A DNA stretch of 64,000 bases from Actinospineispora eucalypti (lineage in GTDB: Bacteria; Actinomycetota; Actinomycetes; Mycobacteriales; Pseudonocardiaceae): positions 1,647,679 through 1,711,678 of the forward strand of contig JACHMT010000002.1 of NCBI GenBank assembly GCA_014208095.1, written 5' to 3'. The position numbers and the translations under genes are program-made. Under the pieces are notes generated by a model, which saw only the letters and a list, made by a program, of their open reading frames with translations, did not search any database and had not been told where the DNA came from. Shown piece by piece: positions 25,299 to 34,081 of the stretch. Each line of letters opens with the position of its first letter. The stretch's first letter is position 1.

Positions 25299-26093
25299 GT
25301 CCTCTGGTCCTCTGGCCCGCCCCTTGATGCCGTGGTTCGACCGGAATCCGCCCAGCAGGGTGTCCGCCCAAAGGAACCGCTCCACCGCCGCCTGGTCGCG
25401 CCCGGCCGAGTAGCGCTCGCGGTGCACCAGTTCCTCCAGCGGGCGGCGCGGGGTGGGCGAGGGCCGCACCGCCGGATGGCCCACGCCGAACATGTCGTAG
25501 ATCCGCAAATGCCGGGGTATGCCGAGCCAGGACTTCAGCATCGTGCCCATATACGGCGAACTCACGTCGCTGATCCATTGCGACCCGAGACCCAGCGCGG
25601 CGACCGCGAGGTGCGCCAGCACGGTGGCCTGGGCGAGACTGCTCACAAAGTGCGACTCGCCCTTCTCCAGCGCGGTGCGCACCGGATAGGCGTCGATCAC
25701 CCGGGGATCGCCGAGGACTAGCACAAGCACCGGCGCGTGCCGAAATCCGGTGTATCCGATGTGGTTGCGATGCCCCCACACGGCCTCCTGCATCTCCCGC
25801 TTGTCAGCCATCTGCTGGGTGTACAGCGTGGCGATCCGCTCCCGCATCTCGCGGCCCCGGATCACCACGAACTCCCAGGGCTGGGCGTTGCCCGCCGACG
25901 GCGCCCACCGGGCCACCTCGAGGATCTTGTCGATGGTCTCGTCGGAGACCTCCCTCTTCGGGTCGATCGCCCGCACCGAGCGCCGGTACCTCGCCAGTGC
26001 CAACAACTCGTCATAGCCGGCCGCGCCAGGCGGGGTCGCCACCCCGGCCTCCGTGCCCACAGCCTGCTCGGTCGTGCGCGCCACCTCGCTCAC
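25293..26093 (-). CDS. nitroreductase family protein
   Basis: A 266-residue FMN-dependent nitroreductase-fold protein. The phosphate-binding start is YRRSVRAIDPKREVSDETIDKILEVARWAPSAGNAQPWEFVVI (about residues 32-75), and AALGLGSQWIS near 175 closes the FMN site. GTG 26093 overlaps the FAH stop by 4 nt (GTGA), so translation is coupled. Family members reduce nitro groups, quinones or enoates, or dehalogenate. With an aromatic acid cassette around it, reductive removal of a ring substituent is plausible but unproven. Longer readings into the FAH gene are artefacts. Confidence 0.9.
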   Translation of the reverse strand: MSEVARTTEQAVGTEAGVATPPGAAGYDELLALARYRRSVRAIDPKREVSDETIDKILEVARWAPSAGNAQPWEFVVIRGREMRERIATLYTQQMADKREMQEAVWGHRNHIGYTGFRHAPVLVLVLGDPRVIDAYPVRTALEKGESHFVSSLAQATVLAHLAVAALGLGSQWISDVSSPYMGTMLKSWLGIPRHLRIYDMFGVGHPAVRPSPTPRRPLEELVHRERYSAGRDQAAVERFLWADTLLGGFRSNHGIKGRARGPEDH

Positions 26094-26953
26094 CGCCTTC
26101 GGGTTCCGGTCGGTGAGGGACCGCGCTCGTCGCTCGCAACGGTCACGGCCAGGGTCCCGATGCGCGACAGCGTCACGGTGATCTCGTCCCCCGCCGCGAT
26201 CGGACCCACCCCAGCGGGCGTGCCGGTGGCGATCACGTCGCCGACCTCCAACGTCATCACGCTGGAGACGTAGGACACCAGCTTCGCTACCCCCCAGATC
26301 AAGCTCCGCGTGTTCGTCTTCTGCCGGATTTCGCCGTTGACCACACACTCCAGGTCGACGTCGTCGCACGGACCGGCCTCGTCGGCGGTGACCAGCCAGG
26401 GACCCAGCGGCGTGAAGGTGTCGAAAGACTTGCGGGTCGAGCGGTCCTCGCCGCCACGCATTGTGATGTCCAGGCAAGCGGTGTAGCCGGCGACGTGACC
26501 TAGCGCGTCGGCCTCGCTCACCCGGTGGGCCCGGCGGCCTATGACCGCCGCCAGCTCCCCCTCCTGGTCCACCCGGCGGTCGGAGTAGGGCAGCCGCACG
26601 ACGCCGCCGTGCGGCAAGAGCGAGGACGGCGCTTTGAGGAACACCGCGAGGTCGGAGATGTCCACGGTCATTGCCATCTCCGAGCGGTGGTCGCGGTAGT
26701 TGACGGGCGCCGCGACGATCTTCGTCGGGTCCGGGACCGGCGGGCCGAGCCGCACGCTGGCGAGCGGGACGCTGTTCGTCGGCGCGGGCGCGGGCAGAGC
26801 CTTCCGAACCTGGTCCCACCGCTCCAGCAACCGACGCATCGCGCTCTTTGTCCCTGGCACGGTGTAGCCACCGACCAGTAGGCCACCGAGGTCAACGACC
26901 CGGTCGCCGGTGACGTAACCGACCCGGCCGTCGTCGTAGGTCACTAGTCGCAT
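26090..26953 (-). CDS. fumarylacetoacetate hydrolase family protein
   Basis: A 287-residue FAH-fold hydrolase. Conserved elements are KIVAAPVNYRDH near residue 80, the metal ligands in DQEGELAAVIGRRAHRVSEADA (around 127-148), and the C-terminal VMTLEVGDVIATGTPAGVG. FAH proteins cleave C-C bonds in acylpyruvates, including fumarylpyruvate and maleylpyruvate from gentisate. ATG 26953 is used; GTG 26968 is an alternative. It diverges from the monooxygenase-dioxygenase operon and is coupled to the nitroreductase. It probably performs the last step of the gentisate route. Confidence 0.9.
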   Translation of the reverse strand: MRLVTYDDGRVGYVTGDRVVDLGGLLVGGYTVPGTKSAMRRLLERWDQVRKALPAPAPTNSVPLASVRLGPPVPDPTKIVAAPVNYRDHRSEMAMTVDISDLAVFLKAPSSLLPHGGVVRLPYSDRRVDQEGELAAVIGRRAHRVSEADALGHVAGYTACLDITMRGGEDRSTRKSFDTFTPLGPWLVTADEAGPCDDVDLECVVNGEIRQKTNTRSLIWGVAKLVSYVSSVMTLEVGDVIATGTPAGVGPIAAGDEITVTLSRIGTLAVTVASDERGPSPTGTRRR

Positions 26954-26983
26954 GAGCACCTCACCCACCTTGGACTAATTCAC

Positions 26984-27001
26984 TCTGTATACGGACGATA
27001 T
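26984..27001. promoter_or_regulatory. Putative MarR site, copy 3
   Basis: TCTGTATACGGACGATAT lies in the 112-bp divergent region between the FAH and flavin monooxygenase genes. One bound repressor here could silence both arms of the pathway. Confidence 0.55.
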
Positions 27002-27065
27002 TCAGCATGATGCACTCAGTCAAGCAGGTTGACAGTTATTCAGAGGTTCTGGCAGAGTCATCAGC

Positions 27066-28271
27066 ATGCGGACGAACTCGCCTCAATTTTTAATCTTGGG
27101 CGGTGGCATCGGTGGGCTGACCGCCGCGCTAGCACTGGCCCGCGCTGGCCACACGGTGCGTGTATTGGAGCGGGCGCCCGAGTTCGTCGAGGTCGGCGCG
27201 GGCCTGCAGGTCGCCCCGAACGCCTCCCGGGTGCTCGACCGGCTCGGCGTGCTGGATGCCGTCACGGCCGATGCGTTCTTCCCCCGCCGCCTGACGCTGC
27301 GCGACGCGCTGAGCGGCCGGCCACTGGTCGCGCTGGGCACCACGTCCGCGTTCCTCGGCCGCTTCGGCTACCCCTACTTCGTCACCCACCGGGCCGACCT
27401 GCACCGGGCGGTACTCACCGCGTGCCGAGACACCGGCCTGGTCGAGCTGCTGGCGTCCCGGCGAGTGGTGGAGATCGAGCCGCGCCCGGCGGGAGCCGTG
27501 GTGCGCTGCGCCGACGGCGCCGAGTACCAGACACCCGCCCTGATCGGTGCGGACGGGCTGCACTCGGCCACCCGCGCGCTGCTGGTCGGCGACGGTGACC
27601 CGGTCGACTCCGGGTACGTCGCCTACCGAGGCACCGTCCCGGTAGAGGCGCTGGCCGAGCACGGCGGGCTGGGCGAGCCGGACGGCATGGTGATCTGGGT
27701 GGGACCCGGCCTGCACCTAGTGCAGTACCCGGTCCGTCGCGGCGAGCTGTGCAACCAGGTCGCCACGATCGACACTCGCCGCCACACCGCGCACGCCGGC
27801 GACCTGCGCCGCCAGCTCGAGCACGCGTTCGCCGGGGTCTGCACGCGAGTGAGGGCCGGCATCGGGCTGATGGACACCTCGCGGAGCTGGGCGATGCTCG
27901 ACCGACCGCCGGCCACCGGCTGGAGCCGAGGCGCGATCACCCTGCTCGGCGACGCCGCCCATCCGATGCTGCAGTACCTGGCCCAGGGCGCGTGCCAGGC
28001 GATCGAGGACGCGGCCGTCCTGGCGGACCGGGTGAGCGAGCACCCAGGCGACACCGAAGCGGCGTTCAAGGCGTACGAGACGCTCCGCGCGCCGAGAACC
28101 GCGCGGGTGCAGACCACCGCCCGCACCTGGGGTCAGGTGCTGCACGTCGACGGCATTGGCGCCGAACTGCGGGCCGCGCTGCTGGCCACCCGCGCCGAGG
28201 ACGACTTCGACGTCGTCGACTGGCTCTACGGCTTCGACCCCACCGACGCCCCGAGGAGGCTCACTGCATGA
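27066..28271 (+). CDS. FAD-dependent aromatic hydroxylase (3-hydroxybenzoate 6-/salicylate hydroxylase type)
   Basis: A 401-residue class A flavoprotein monooxygenase. The FAD/NAD motif is LILGGGIGGLTAALALARAGHTVRVLERA (residues 9-37), with LIGADGLHSATR (DG motif) near 160 and GDAAHPMLQYLAQGACQAIEDA (FAD ribityl site) near 297. The length and APNASRVLDRLG segment match 3-hydroxybenzoate 6-hydroxylase and salicylate hydroxylase. With gentisate dioxygenase next, it probably converts 3-hydroxybenzoate to gentisate. ATG 27066 is the start. Its stop overlaps the ATG of a 16-codon ORF. Confidence 0.9.
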   Translation: MRTNSPQFLILGGGIGGLTAALALARAGHTVRVLERAPEFVEVGAGLQVAPNASRVLDRLGVLDAVTADAFFPRRLTLRDALSGRPLVALGTTSAFLGRFGYPYFVTHRADLHRAVLTACRDTGLVELLASRRVVEIEPRPAGAVVRCADGAEYQTPALIGADGLHSATRALLVGDGDPVDSGYVAYRGTVPVEALAEHGGLGEPDGMVIWVGPGLHLVQYPVRRGELCNQVATIDTRRHTAHAGDLRRQLEHAFAGVCTRVRAGIGLMDTSRSWAMLDRPPATGWSRGAITLLGDAAHPMLQYLAQGACQAIEDAAVLADRVSEHPGDTEAAFKAYETLRAPRTARVQTTARTWGQVLHVDGIGAELRAALLATRAEDDFDVVDWLYGFDPTDAPRRLTA

Positions 28272-28318
28272 CCACCAACGCCATCCAGACGTCCGCGCCA
28301 AGGAGGGTGCACTTGTGA
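28268..28318 (+). CDS. 16-codon linking ORF
   Basis: The peptide MTTNAIQTSAPRRVHL is encoded exactly between the two neighbours. Its ATG overlaps the monooxygenase TGA (ATGA), and its TGA overlaps the dioxygenase GTG (GTGA). The AGGAGGG Shine-Dalgarno of the dioxygenase lies inside it. It may exist only to carry ribosomes across the 43-bp gap. Expression is unproven. Confidence 0.4.
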   Translation: MTTNAIQTSAPRRVHL

Positions 28319-29349
28319 CCAGCACCGACGCCAACACCGCGTACACCGAGATGGACGCGATGAACGTGGGCGCGCTGTGGCGCCATCTCGGCGACCTCTT
28401 CCCCACCGAGCCGACCAGCCGCGCGGTGCCCTACCACTGGAGCTACCGCCAGCTGCGGCCCTACATGCTGCACTTCGCCGACACGCTGTCCATCGAAGAG
28501 GCACAGCGGCGCGTCCTAATGTTGATCAACCCGGGGCTGCGGGACATGTCCGCGACGGTCACTGGCCTTTATGCCGGCATCCAGGTGATCCTGCCCGGCG
28601 AGCAGGCACAGGCGCACCGGCACTCCGCGAATGCGTTCCGGTTCATCATCGAAGGCTCCGGCGCCTACACCACCGTCGCTGGGGAGCGCGTGCACATGAG
28701 TCCCGGCGACTTGCTGCTGACCCCCGGCTGGCGCTGGCACGACCACTACCACGAGGGCGACGGCCCCATGATGTGGTTGGACGGTCTGGACTTCCCGCTG
28801 GTCAACGCCCTGGACGGGGCATTCTTCGAGCTCTACCCGGACTCCGCGCAGAAGGCCGACGTACCGGATGACCTGTCCTCGCTGCAGTTCATCCACGGCC
28901 GGTTGAACCCGTCGTGGATCGGCGAGCGCACGGCGAGCTCTCCCATCGGCCGCTACCCGTGGGCAGAGACCGAGCGGGCGTTCACCGCCATCGCCGAGCA
29001 CGCCACCGGCAGCGAGGTCGACGGAATCGCACTGGAGTACACCAATCCATTCACCGGCGGACCGGTGCTGCCGACCATGGCCTGCCGCGTACAGCGGCTG
29101 GTGCCCGGCTTCCTCGGAGCCGCTCGCCGCCACACCGCCAGCACCATCCTGCACGTGGTACGGGGTGAGGGCACCACCATGGTCGGAGAGCAGGCGATCA
29201 ACTGGGCGGAGAAGGACGTGTTCATCGTGCCGCCGTGGGCCACCTACCAGCACCGCAACGGCTCGACCTCACACGACGCGGTGCTCTTCACCTACACCAA
29301 CGAGCCGGTCGTCAAGGCTCTCAGCCTCTACCGGGAGGAGATCCTCTGA
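28315..29349 (+). CDS. gentisate 1,2-dioxygenase
   Basis: A 344-residue bicupin. Cupin 1 (residues 90-165) has QAQAHRHSANAFRFIIEGSG, with two histidines, then HDHYHEGD. Cupin 2 (about 255-330) has AARRHTASTILHVVRGEG and PPWATYQHRN. The enzyme opens gentisate between C1 and C2 using Fe(II), giving maleylpyruvate. GTG 28315 has a perfect AGGAGGG 7 nt upstream; a later ATG (28351) is less well supported. It completes the monooxygenase-dioxygenase operon. No maleylpyruvate isomerase gene is present, so the FAH-type enzyme may act directly on maleylpyruvate, or the isomerase is elsewhere. Confidence 0.92.
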   Translation: MTSTDANTAYTEMDAMNVGALWRHLGDLFPTEPTSRAVPYHWSYRQLRPYMLHFADTLSIEEAQRRVLMLINPGLRDMSATVTGLYAGIQVILPGEQAQAHRHSANAFRFIIEGSGAYTTVAGERVHMSPGDLLLTPGWRWHDHYHEGDGPMMWLDGLDFPLVNALDGAFFELYPDSAQKADVPDDLSSLQFIHGRLNPSWIGERTASSPIGRYPWAETERAFTAIAEHATGSEVDGIALEYTNPFTGGPVLPTMACRVQRLVPGFLGAARRHTASTILHVVRGEGTTMVGEQAINWAEKDVFIVPPWATYQHRNGSTSHDAVLFTYTNEPVVKALSLYREEIL

Positions 29350-29435
29350 CCTGTGCCCGGCGTCAGGCGTCCCCGCTGAACATCCACATCTCTCAGCACA
29401 ATCGCTAAGGCCAGCCGGACCGGGTACTTGGGCGG

Positions 29436-29453
29436 CACCCCCCGGTGGGGGTG
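29436..29453. promoter_or_regulatory. GC-rich inverted repeat
   Basis: CACCCCC - 4 nt - GGGGGTG lies 44 bp upstream of the sensor kinase start. It could be the terminator of the dioxygenase operon or a response-regulator site for the kinase gene. The lack of a T run leaves both open. Confidence 0.45.
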
Positions 29454-29496
29454 TTGGCCTGACCGGTTCAGGAGTACCCGTGGTGGGTGGCACACC

Positions 29497-30570
29497 ATGA
29501 GAAGCATGGCCATGGCACGAAGGGTGAACAGCGTGGATCGGGTACGGAAGCAGCTGGCAAGGCTGGGCGAACTCGACCGCGGCTACTGGAGCGCGGTGGC
29601 GCTGGGCGGGCAGCACGCGGCGCTGGGCGAGGCGCTCCGGCGGCTGGTTGGCGACCCTGGATTTGGCGTCGCCTGGATCAGCCAGCCAGGCAAGGACGGC
29701 CACCTGGCCATCCGGGTCACCGGGGGCACCCGCACCGGCCTGCTGCGCAATCTGGCGATCGCCCCCGGCTCCGGCCTGACCGGCAAAGTATTCGACACGG
29801 TCGACGTGCACTGGGTGGACGAATACTTCGCGGCGGAATCCATCACCCACGATTTCGATCGACACATCGCGGCAGAGGGCATCACCCGACTGATTGCGGT
29901 CCCGATCATGAGCGAGAACCGGGTCTCCGGGGTGCTGTCGGTCGGCCGACGCACCGATGGCGTGTTCGGCGACCGCTCGATCGAACGAATAGTCGCCACG
30001 GCAAACAGCGCCGCGCTGGCCGGGGCGGTCGCCGAACGGACCCGACAAGCCGCCGAGATCGCCGCACACGAGGAACGGCGAAGGTTCGCGATGCAGCTAC
30101 ATGACAGCGTCGGCGCCATGCTGTACGCGATCACCGCCGGAGTACGCGGTCTCGACATCGAATCGTTGGACGAACCGTTGCGTCAGCGGCTGGCGACGAT
30201 CGAGGACCAGGCCGCTGAGGCGGCCTGACTGCTGCGTGAGTCGTTACGGGCGCTGCACGCCTCACCCACCGAGCTGGCCCTATCGGTCGCGCTGCAGGCC
30301 GATTGCCGCTGCTTCGAAGAACGCAGCGGGCTCAAGGCTCACCTGCTCACCGTCGGCGAGATGCCCACACTGTCTGCCGAACGCATTCGACTGATCAGCA
30401 CCGCGGTTCGGGAGGCGTTGCTCAACGCGGAGAAACACGCCGAAGCCAGCGCGATTGTGGTAACTGGGCTTGACCAGCATCGCTGACTCGCTCGCTCGGG
30501 CAGGGGCCGACTGGACGTGCATGCCGCGGACGGTGGCGGCACCGTGTGGCGGGCCTGGCTGCCCCTGTAG
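29497..30570 (+). pseudogene. Broken GAF-domain sensor histidine kinase
   Basis: The frame from ATG 29497 encodes a GAF domain (about residues 25-175: GFGVAWISQPGKDGHLAIR, then RLIAVPIMSENRVSGVLSVGRR) and a HisKA_3 box (EERRRFAMQLHDSVGAMLYAI). An in-frame TGA at 30226-30228 interrupts it. Past the stop the same frame continues LLRESLRALHASPTELALSV and the N-box TAVREALLNAEKHAEASAIV, ending at 30484-30486. A shifted frame gives GLTSIADSLARAG, and another GRLDVHAADGGGTVWRAWLP up to the TAG at 30568. The ATP-lid region is deleted. So the gene carries a nonsense codon, an internal deletion and frameshifts. No response regulator gene is nearby. Confidence 0.85.
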
Positions 30571-30617
30571 CGAAACTCCTCACCTCACCTCAAGCCTTCC
30601 ACCTCACCGCTCCGCCA

Positions 30618-30653
30618 CGCATCGTGCACGCCCAGTTGGGGGTGCACGATGCG
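30618..30653. terminator. Perfect 12-bp hairpin
   Basis: CGCATCGTGCAC and GTGCACGATGCG pair around a 12-nt loop, 48 bp after the kinase remnant ends. Probably its terminator. Confidence 0.65.
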
Positions 30654-30714
30654 GGCGAAAACCGACACCCTGCCTATCCACCGGCCGAGCAACATGGGCA
30701 GCGAACAGTTTAAG

Positions 30715-30726
30715 ATGACTGGTCAT
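30715..30726. promoter_or_regulatory. Small inverted repeat before the unknown gene
   Basis: ATGAC - 2 nt - GTCAT, 28 bp upstream of ATG 30755. Its size and place suit a TetR/GntR-type half-site pair, but chance is possible. Confidence 0.3.
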
Positions 30727-30754
30727 ATTCAATCGGCAACCGAGGAGACCTGAC

Positions 30755-31471
30755 ATGAGCGACCTGACCGAATCAGTTATCGCCGCGTACGGCGGGCTTG
30801 CCCGGTGGAACGAGCTGTCCGAAGTGCGAGCGCACCTGCTGGTCGGCGGCGTGCTCTGGGGGCTGAAGGAGCAGGACGGGGTGATCAACGACTGCAGGGT
30901 CCGGGTTGACCTCCACCGGCAGTTCACCAGTCACTACGCGTTCGCCGACGGCGTGCGGACCGCGGTGACACCGGAGCGGGCCGCGATCGAGACTGAGGAC
31001 GGGCAGGTGGTTGCCGAGCGGGCGAATCCACGCGCAGCGTTCGACGGACACACCGCCGAGACACCTTGGGACCAGCTACACCTGGCCTACTTCGGCGGCT
31101 ACGCGATGTGGAACTACCTGACCACCCCGTTCACCTTCGCGCAGTCGGACTACCGCACCGCGCAACTCGAGCCCTGGGAGGAGAACGGCGAGGTCTGGCA
31201 GCGACTGCGGGTGACCTTCCCACAGCGGGTCGCCACGCACTGCCCGACGCAGGTCTTCCACTTCGGCGACGACGGACTGCTACGGCGCCATGACTACCAG
31301 TCCGAGGTGATCGGGTGGGGGCCGGCGGCGCACTATGTGGCCGGCTATGGGGAGTTCGACGGCATTCAGGTGCCGACCTGGCGGCGGGTGTACCCGCTCG
31401 ACGGATCCGGCGCGGTCGACCGGAGCACTGTTCTGGTCTCTATCGACCTCGACGACATCTCGTTCGGCTGA
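30755..31471 (+). CDS. conserved hypothetical protein
   Basis: Encodes 238 soluble residues from ATG 30755, preceded by GAGGAG. It is beta-rich, with aromatic motifs (FGGYAMWNYLTTPFTFAQSDY near residue 112 and VPTWRRVYPLDG near 207). The order of strands recalls lipoprotein-carrier (LolA-like) folds, but no signal peptide is present and I cannot assign it. Its stop lies one base before the GTG of the mceC-like gene, so both are probably one operon. A lipid-handling role beside an Mce protein would fit; that is inference. Confidence 0.75.
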   Translation: MSDLTESVIAAYGGLARWNELSEVRAHLLVGGVLWGLKEQDGVINDCRVRVDLHRQFTSHYAFADGVRTAVTPERAAIETEDGQVVAERANPRAAFDGHTAETPWDQLHLAYFGGYAMWNYLTTPFTFAQSDYRTAQLEPWEENGEVWQRLRVTFPQRVATHCPTQVFHFGDDGLLRRHDYQSEVIGWGPAAHYVAGYGEFDGIQVPTWRRVYPLDGSGAVDRSTVLVSIDLDDISFG

Positions 31472-31472
31472 T

Positions 31473-32495
31473 GTGGACAGTCCCGTGGCTACCCCGTTCA
31501 GTGAGCGCAACCCGATCGTCATCGGGTTGGTCAGCATGGTGGCCATCGCCGCCCTGCTGTTCGTCGCCTACCGGGTGGACGCGCTGCCGGTGATCGGTTC
31601 CGGCCCGGAGTACCAGGCCGAGTTCTCCGAGGCCGCCGGGCTGGCCACGAGCAACGAGGTGCGGGTGGCCGGCGTGAAGGTCGGCAAGGTCACCGGCGTG
31701 GAGCTGGCCGGCGACCACGTGCTGGTCACCTTCCGGGCCAAGGGCGTGAAGATCGGCGACGCGAGCACCGCGTCCATCCAGATCAAGACGCTGCTCGGCG
31801 ACAAGTTCCTGTCCGTCGAACCGGCCGGGGACAAGGAGCTGAGCAAGCCCATCCCGCGCGAGCGGACCGTCGCCCCCTACGACGTCGTGCAGGCGTTCAA
31901 CCAGCTGTCGGACACCGTCCGCGAGCTGGACACCAACCAGCTGGCCGGCAGCCTGCGCACGCTGTCCGAGACGTTCAAGGACACGCCGGACGAGGTGCGC
32001 ACCTCGCTGGACGGGCTGAGCCGGCTGTCGGTGACCATCGCCTCCCGGGACGCCCAGTTGGCGCACCTGCTGGACGGCACCAACCAGGCCACCCACCTGC
32101 TGGCCAACCGCAACGAGGACATCAACCGCATCCTGTCCGACGGCGCCAAGCTGCTGGACGAGCTGCACAACCGGGAGCGCGCGATCAAGCAGCTGCTGGA
32201 CGGCACGCGCGACCTCTCCCGCGAGCTGCGCGGCCTGATCAAGGACAACGAGAAGCAGATCGGCCCGACCCTGGACCGGCTGGACCGGCTCACCCGCACG
32301 CTGGAGAAACACCTGGACGAACTGACCACCGGCACCCGCAAACTCGCGCCCTTCGCCAGCATCTTCGGCAACGCGATCGGCAACGGCCACTGGGTCGACA
32401 ACTACATCGACGGGTTTGTCCCGGACGCGGCGACGGTACCGAACACCGGCCAGCTGCCCAGCGGCCCGCTACCGAGGCTCGGGGGTGACAAATGA
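31473..32495 (+). CDS. MCE family protein, MceC-like
   Basis: A 340-residue Mce/MlaD protein. An N-terminal membrane anchor (NPIVIGLVSMVAIAALLFVAY, residues 12-32) is followed by the MlaD domain at 45-120 (YQAEFSEAAGLATSNEVRVAGVKVGKVTGVEL, then ASIQIKTLLGDKFLSVEP). A long helical/coiled-coil region covers about 130-300. Mce proteins form cell-envelope tubes for lipid or steroid import, normally encoded as yrbEAB-mceABCDEF. Here only one stands. The start is GTG 31473 or GTG 31485. An IS begins 6 bp after the stop, so the rest of the operon was probably lost or moved. Confidence 0.88.
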   Translation: MDSPVATPFSERNPIVIGLVSMVAIAALLFVAYRVDALPVIGSGPEYQAEFSEAAGLATSNEVRVAGVKVGKVTGVELAGDHVLVTFRAKGVKIGDASTASIQIKTLLGDKFLSVEPAGDKELSKPIPRERTVAPYDVVQAFNQLSDTVRELDTNQLAGSLRTLSETFKDTPDEVRTSLDGLSRLSVTIASRDAQLAHLLDGTNQATHLLANRNEDINRILSDGAKLLDELHNRERAIKQLLDGTRDLSRELRGLIKDNEKQIGPTLDRLDRLTRTLEKHLDELTTGTRKLAPFASIFGNAIGNGHWVDNYIDGFVPDAATVPNTGQLPSGPLPRLGGDK

Positions 32496-32501
32496 CCGGC
32501 C

Positions 32502-33811
32502 GGGACTGTTCCAAGATCGGTGTTTCCGGCCCGACGCGCCGGGCTGAGGTCCGGCGAGATGGGCACAGGCAGTGATGACATCTGATCTTGTGGGATCAGC
32601 GAAGCGTGAGTCGAAGCCGGCGCGGGAGCTGTCACCGGAGCAGGCCGCCGCGGCGGCCATGGTGGCCGAGGCCAAGGCCCGAGGGCTGGCGCTGACCGGC
32701 CCGGACGGTTTGTTGAAGGTGTTCACCAAGAGTGTGTTGGAAACCGCGCTTGGTGAAGAGATGACCGAGCATCTCGGGCATGAGAAAAATCGCGCCGAGC
32801 CGGATCGGGAATCAACAAACGTGCGGAACGGCACTCGGTCGAAGACCGTGATCTCGGATGCGGCCGGCGAGGTGCGGATCGATGTTCCGCGTGATCGGGA
32901 CGCGACGTTCGAGCCGCAGATTGTGAAAAAGCGGCAGCGGCGAATCGGTGACGTCGACGAAATTGTGTTGTCGTTGTGCGCGAAAGGGTTGACCAGCGGG
33001 GAGGTTTCCGCGCATTTCTCCGAGATCTACGGGGTTTCCGTGTCGAAGGAAACGATCTCGCGGATCACTGACAAAGTTGTGGCGGAGATGAACGACTGGG
33101 CAAGCCGCCCCCTCGAGGACATTTACGCCGCGTTGTTCGTCGATGCCATCCAGGTCAAGGTGCGCGACGGTCAGGTAGCCAACCGGCCCGTCTACGCCGC
33201 CATCGGGGTCACCCTGGACGGACACAAGGACGTGCTGGGACTGTGGATGGGCGCGGGCGGCGAAGGCGCCAAGTTCTGGATGAGCGTCCTGGTCGACCTG
33301 AAGAACCGTGGCCTGCGAGACGTGTTCTTCCTGGTGTGCGACGGCCTGAAAGGACTACCCGATGTGGTGGCCAACGTCTGGCCGCAAACAATCGTCCAAA
33401 CATGCATCGTCCATCTCATTCGCAACACGTTCCGCCTGCTCTCCCGACAGGACTGGGATGCGCTCAAGCGCGACGTGAAAGCAATCTACACCGCGCCCAA
33501 CCCCGACGCCGCGCTGGGCGCTCTCGACGAACTCGACACAAAATGGGGAAAGAAATACGCGGCGGTGATCCGACTCTGGCGAAACGCCTGGAACGAGTTC
33601 GTGCCGTTCCTCGACTACGACGTCGAAATACGGCGGGTCATTTGCTCAACGAACGCGATTGAATCGCTGAACGCACGCTACCGCAGAGCAGTCCGAGCCC
33701 GTGGACATTTTCCCACCGAACAGGCAGCAATGAAATGCCTGTACCTTGTGACCCGCAGCCTGGACCCCACCGGGACAGGCCGCGCCCGATGGACGATGCG
33801 CTGGAAGCCCG
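32502..33811 (+). mobile_element. IS256-family element, copy 1 (right end truncated)
   Basis: The left end GGGACTGTTCCAAGATCGGT is identical to copies 2 and 3. Identity stops at about 33811, so roughly 95 bp, including the right inverted repeat and the last transposase codons, are missing. No target duplication can be recognised. The sequence joined on the right (33812-34081) has no clear gene. Confidence 0.92.
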
Positions 33812-34062
33812 GCCGGCGCGAGCCGGCTATCACGATGTGCTCACAAATCTGGCCACCGGACAAGACCAGCCGAAACGGCGCCGGGCGAGAAAGATCGACA
33901 CCCTTAGTCAGCAGGTTGGGCAACCTCCCGCATCGAGGATGCGTCGGCAAGCTAGTCCTGCTGGTCGTGATCACTCCCCCGCACCAGCACTTCGGTTCCC
34001 GCATGGCTTCGACATGCACACGAACGCGTCCCTCGGGTCCGGATTCATCGGGCAAGACCTGA
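32572..34062 (+). pseudogene. IS256 transposase, 3-prime truncated
   Basis: The first 413 or so residues equal the intact transposases at 39433-40731 and 47731-49029, apart from Leu for Val in FRLLSRQDW. After LEARWKP-equivalent codons (about 33810) the frame runs into unrelated DNA, adding about 80 foreign residues. The DDE-type acids are still present (LFVDAIQV, VCDGLKG, NAIESLN), but the normal C-terminus and right IS end are gone, so it is probably inactive. Confidence 0.85.
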
Positions 34063-34081
34063 GCCCGACCATGGCCCAGCT

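Noticed and set aside
30226..30228. Selenocysteine or readthrough at the in-frame TGA of the sensor kinase
   Set aside because: The downstream part also has a deletion and frameshifts and the position is not a cysteine/redox site, so it is simple decay.
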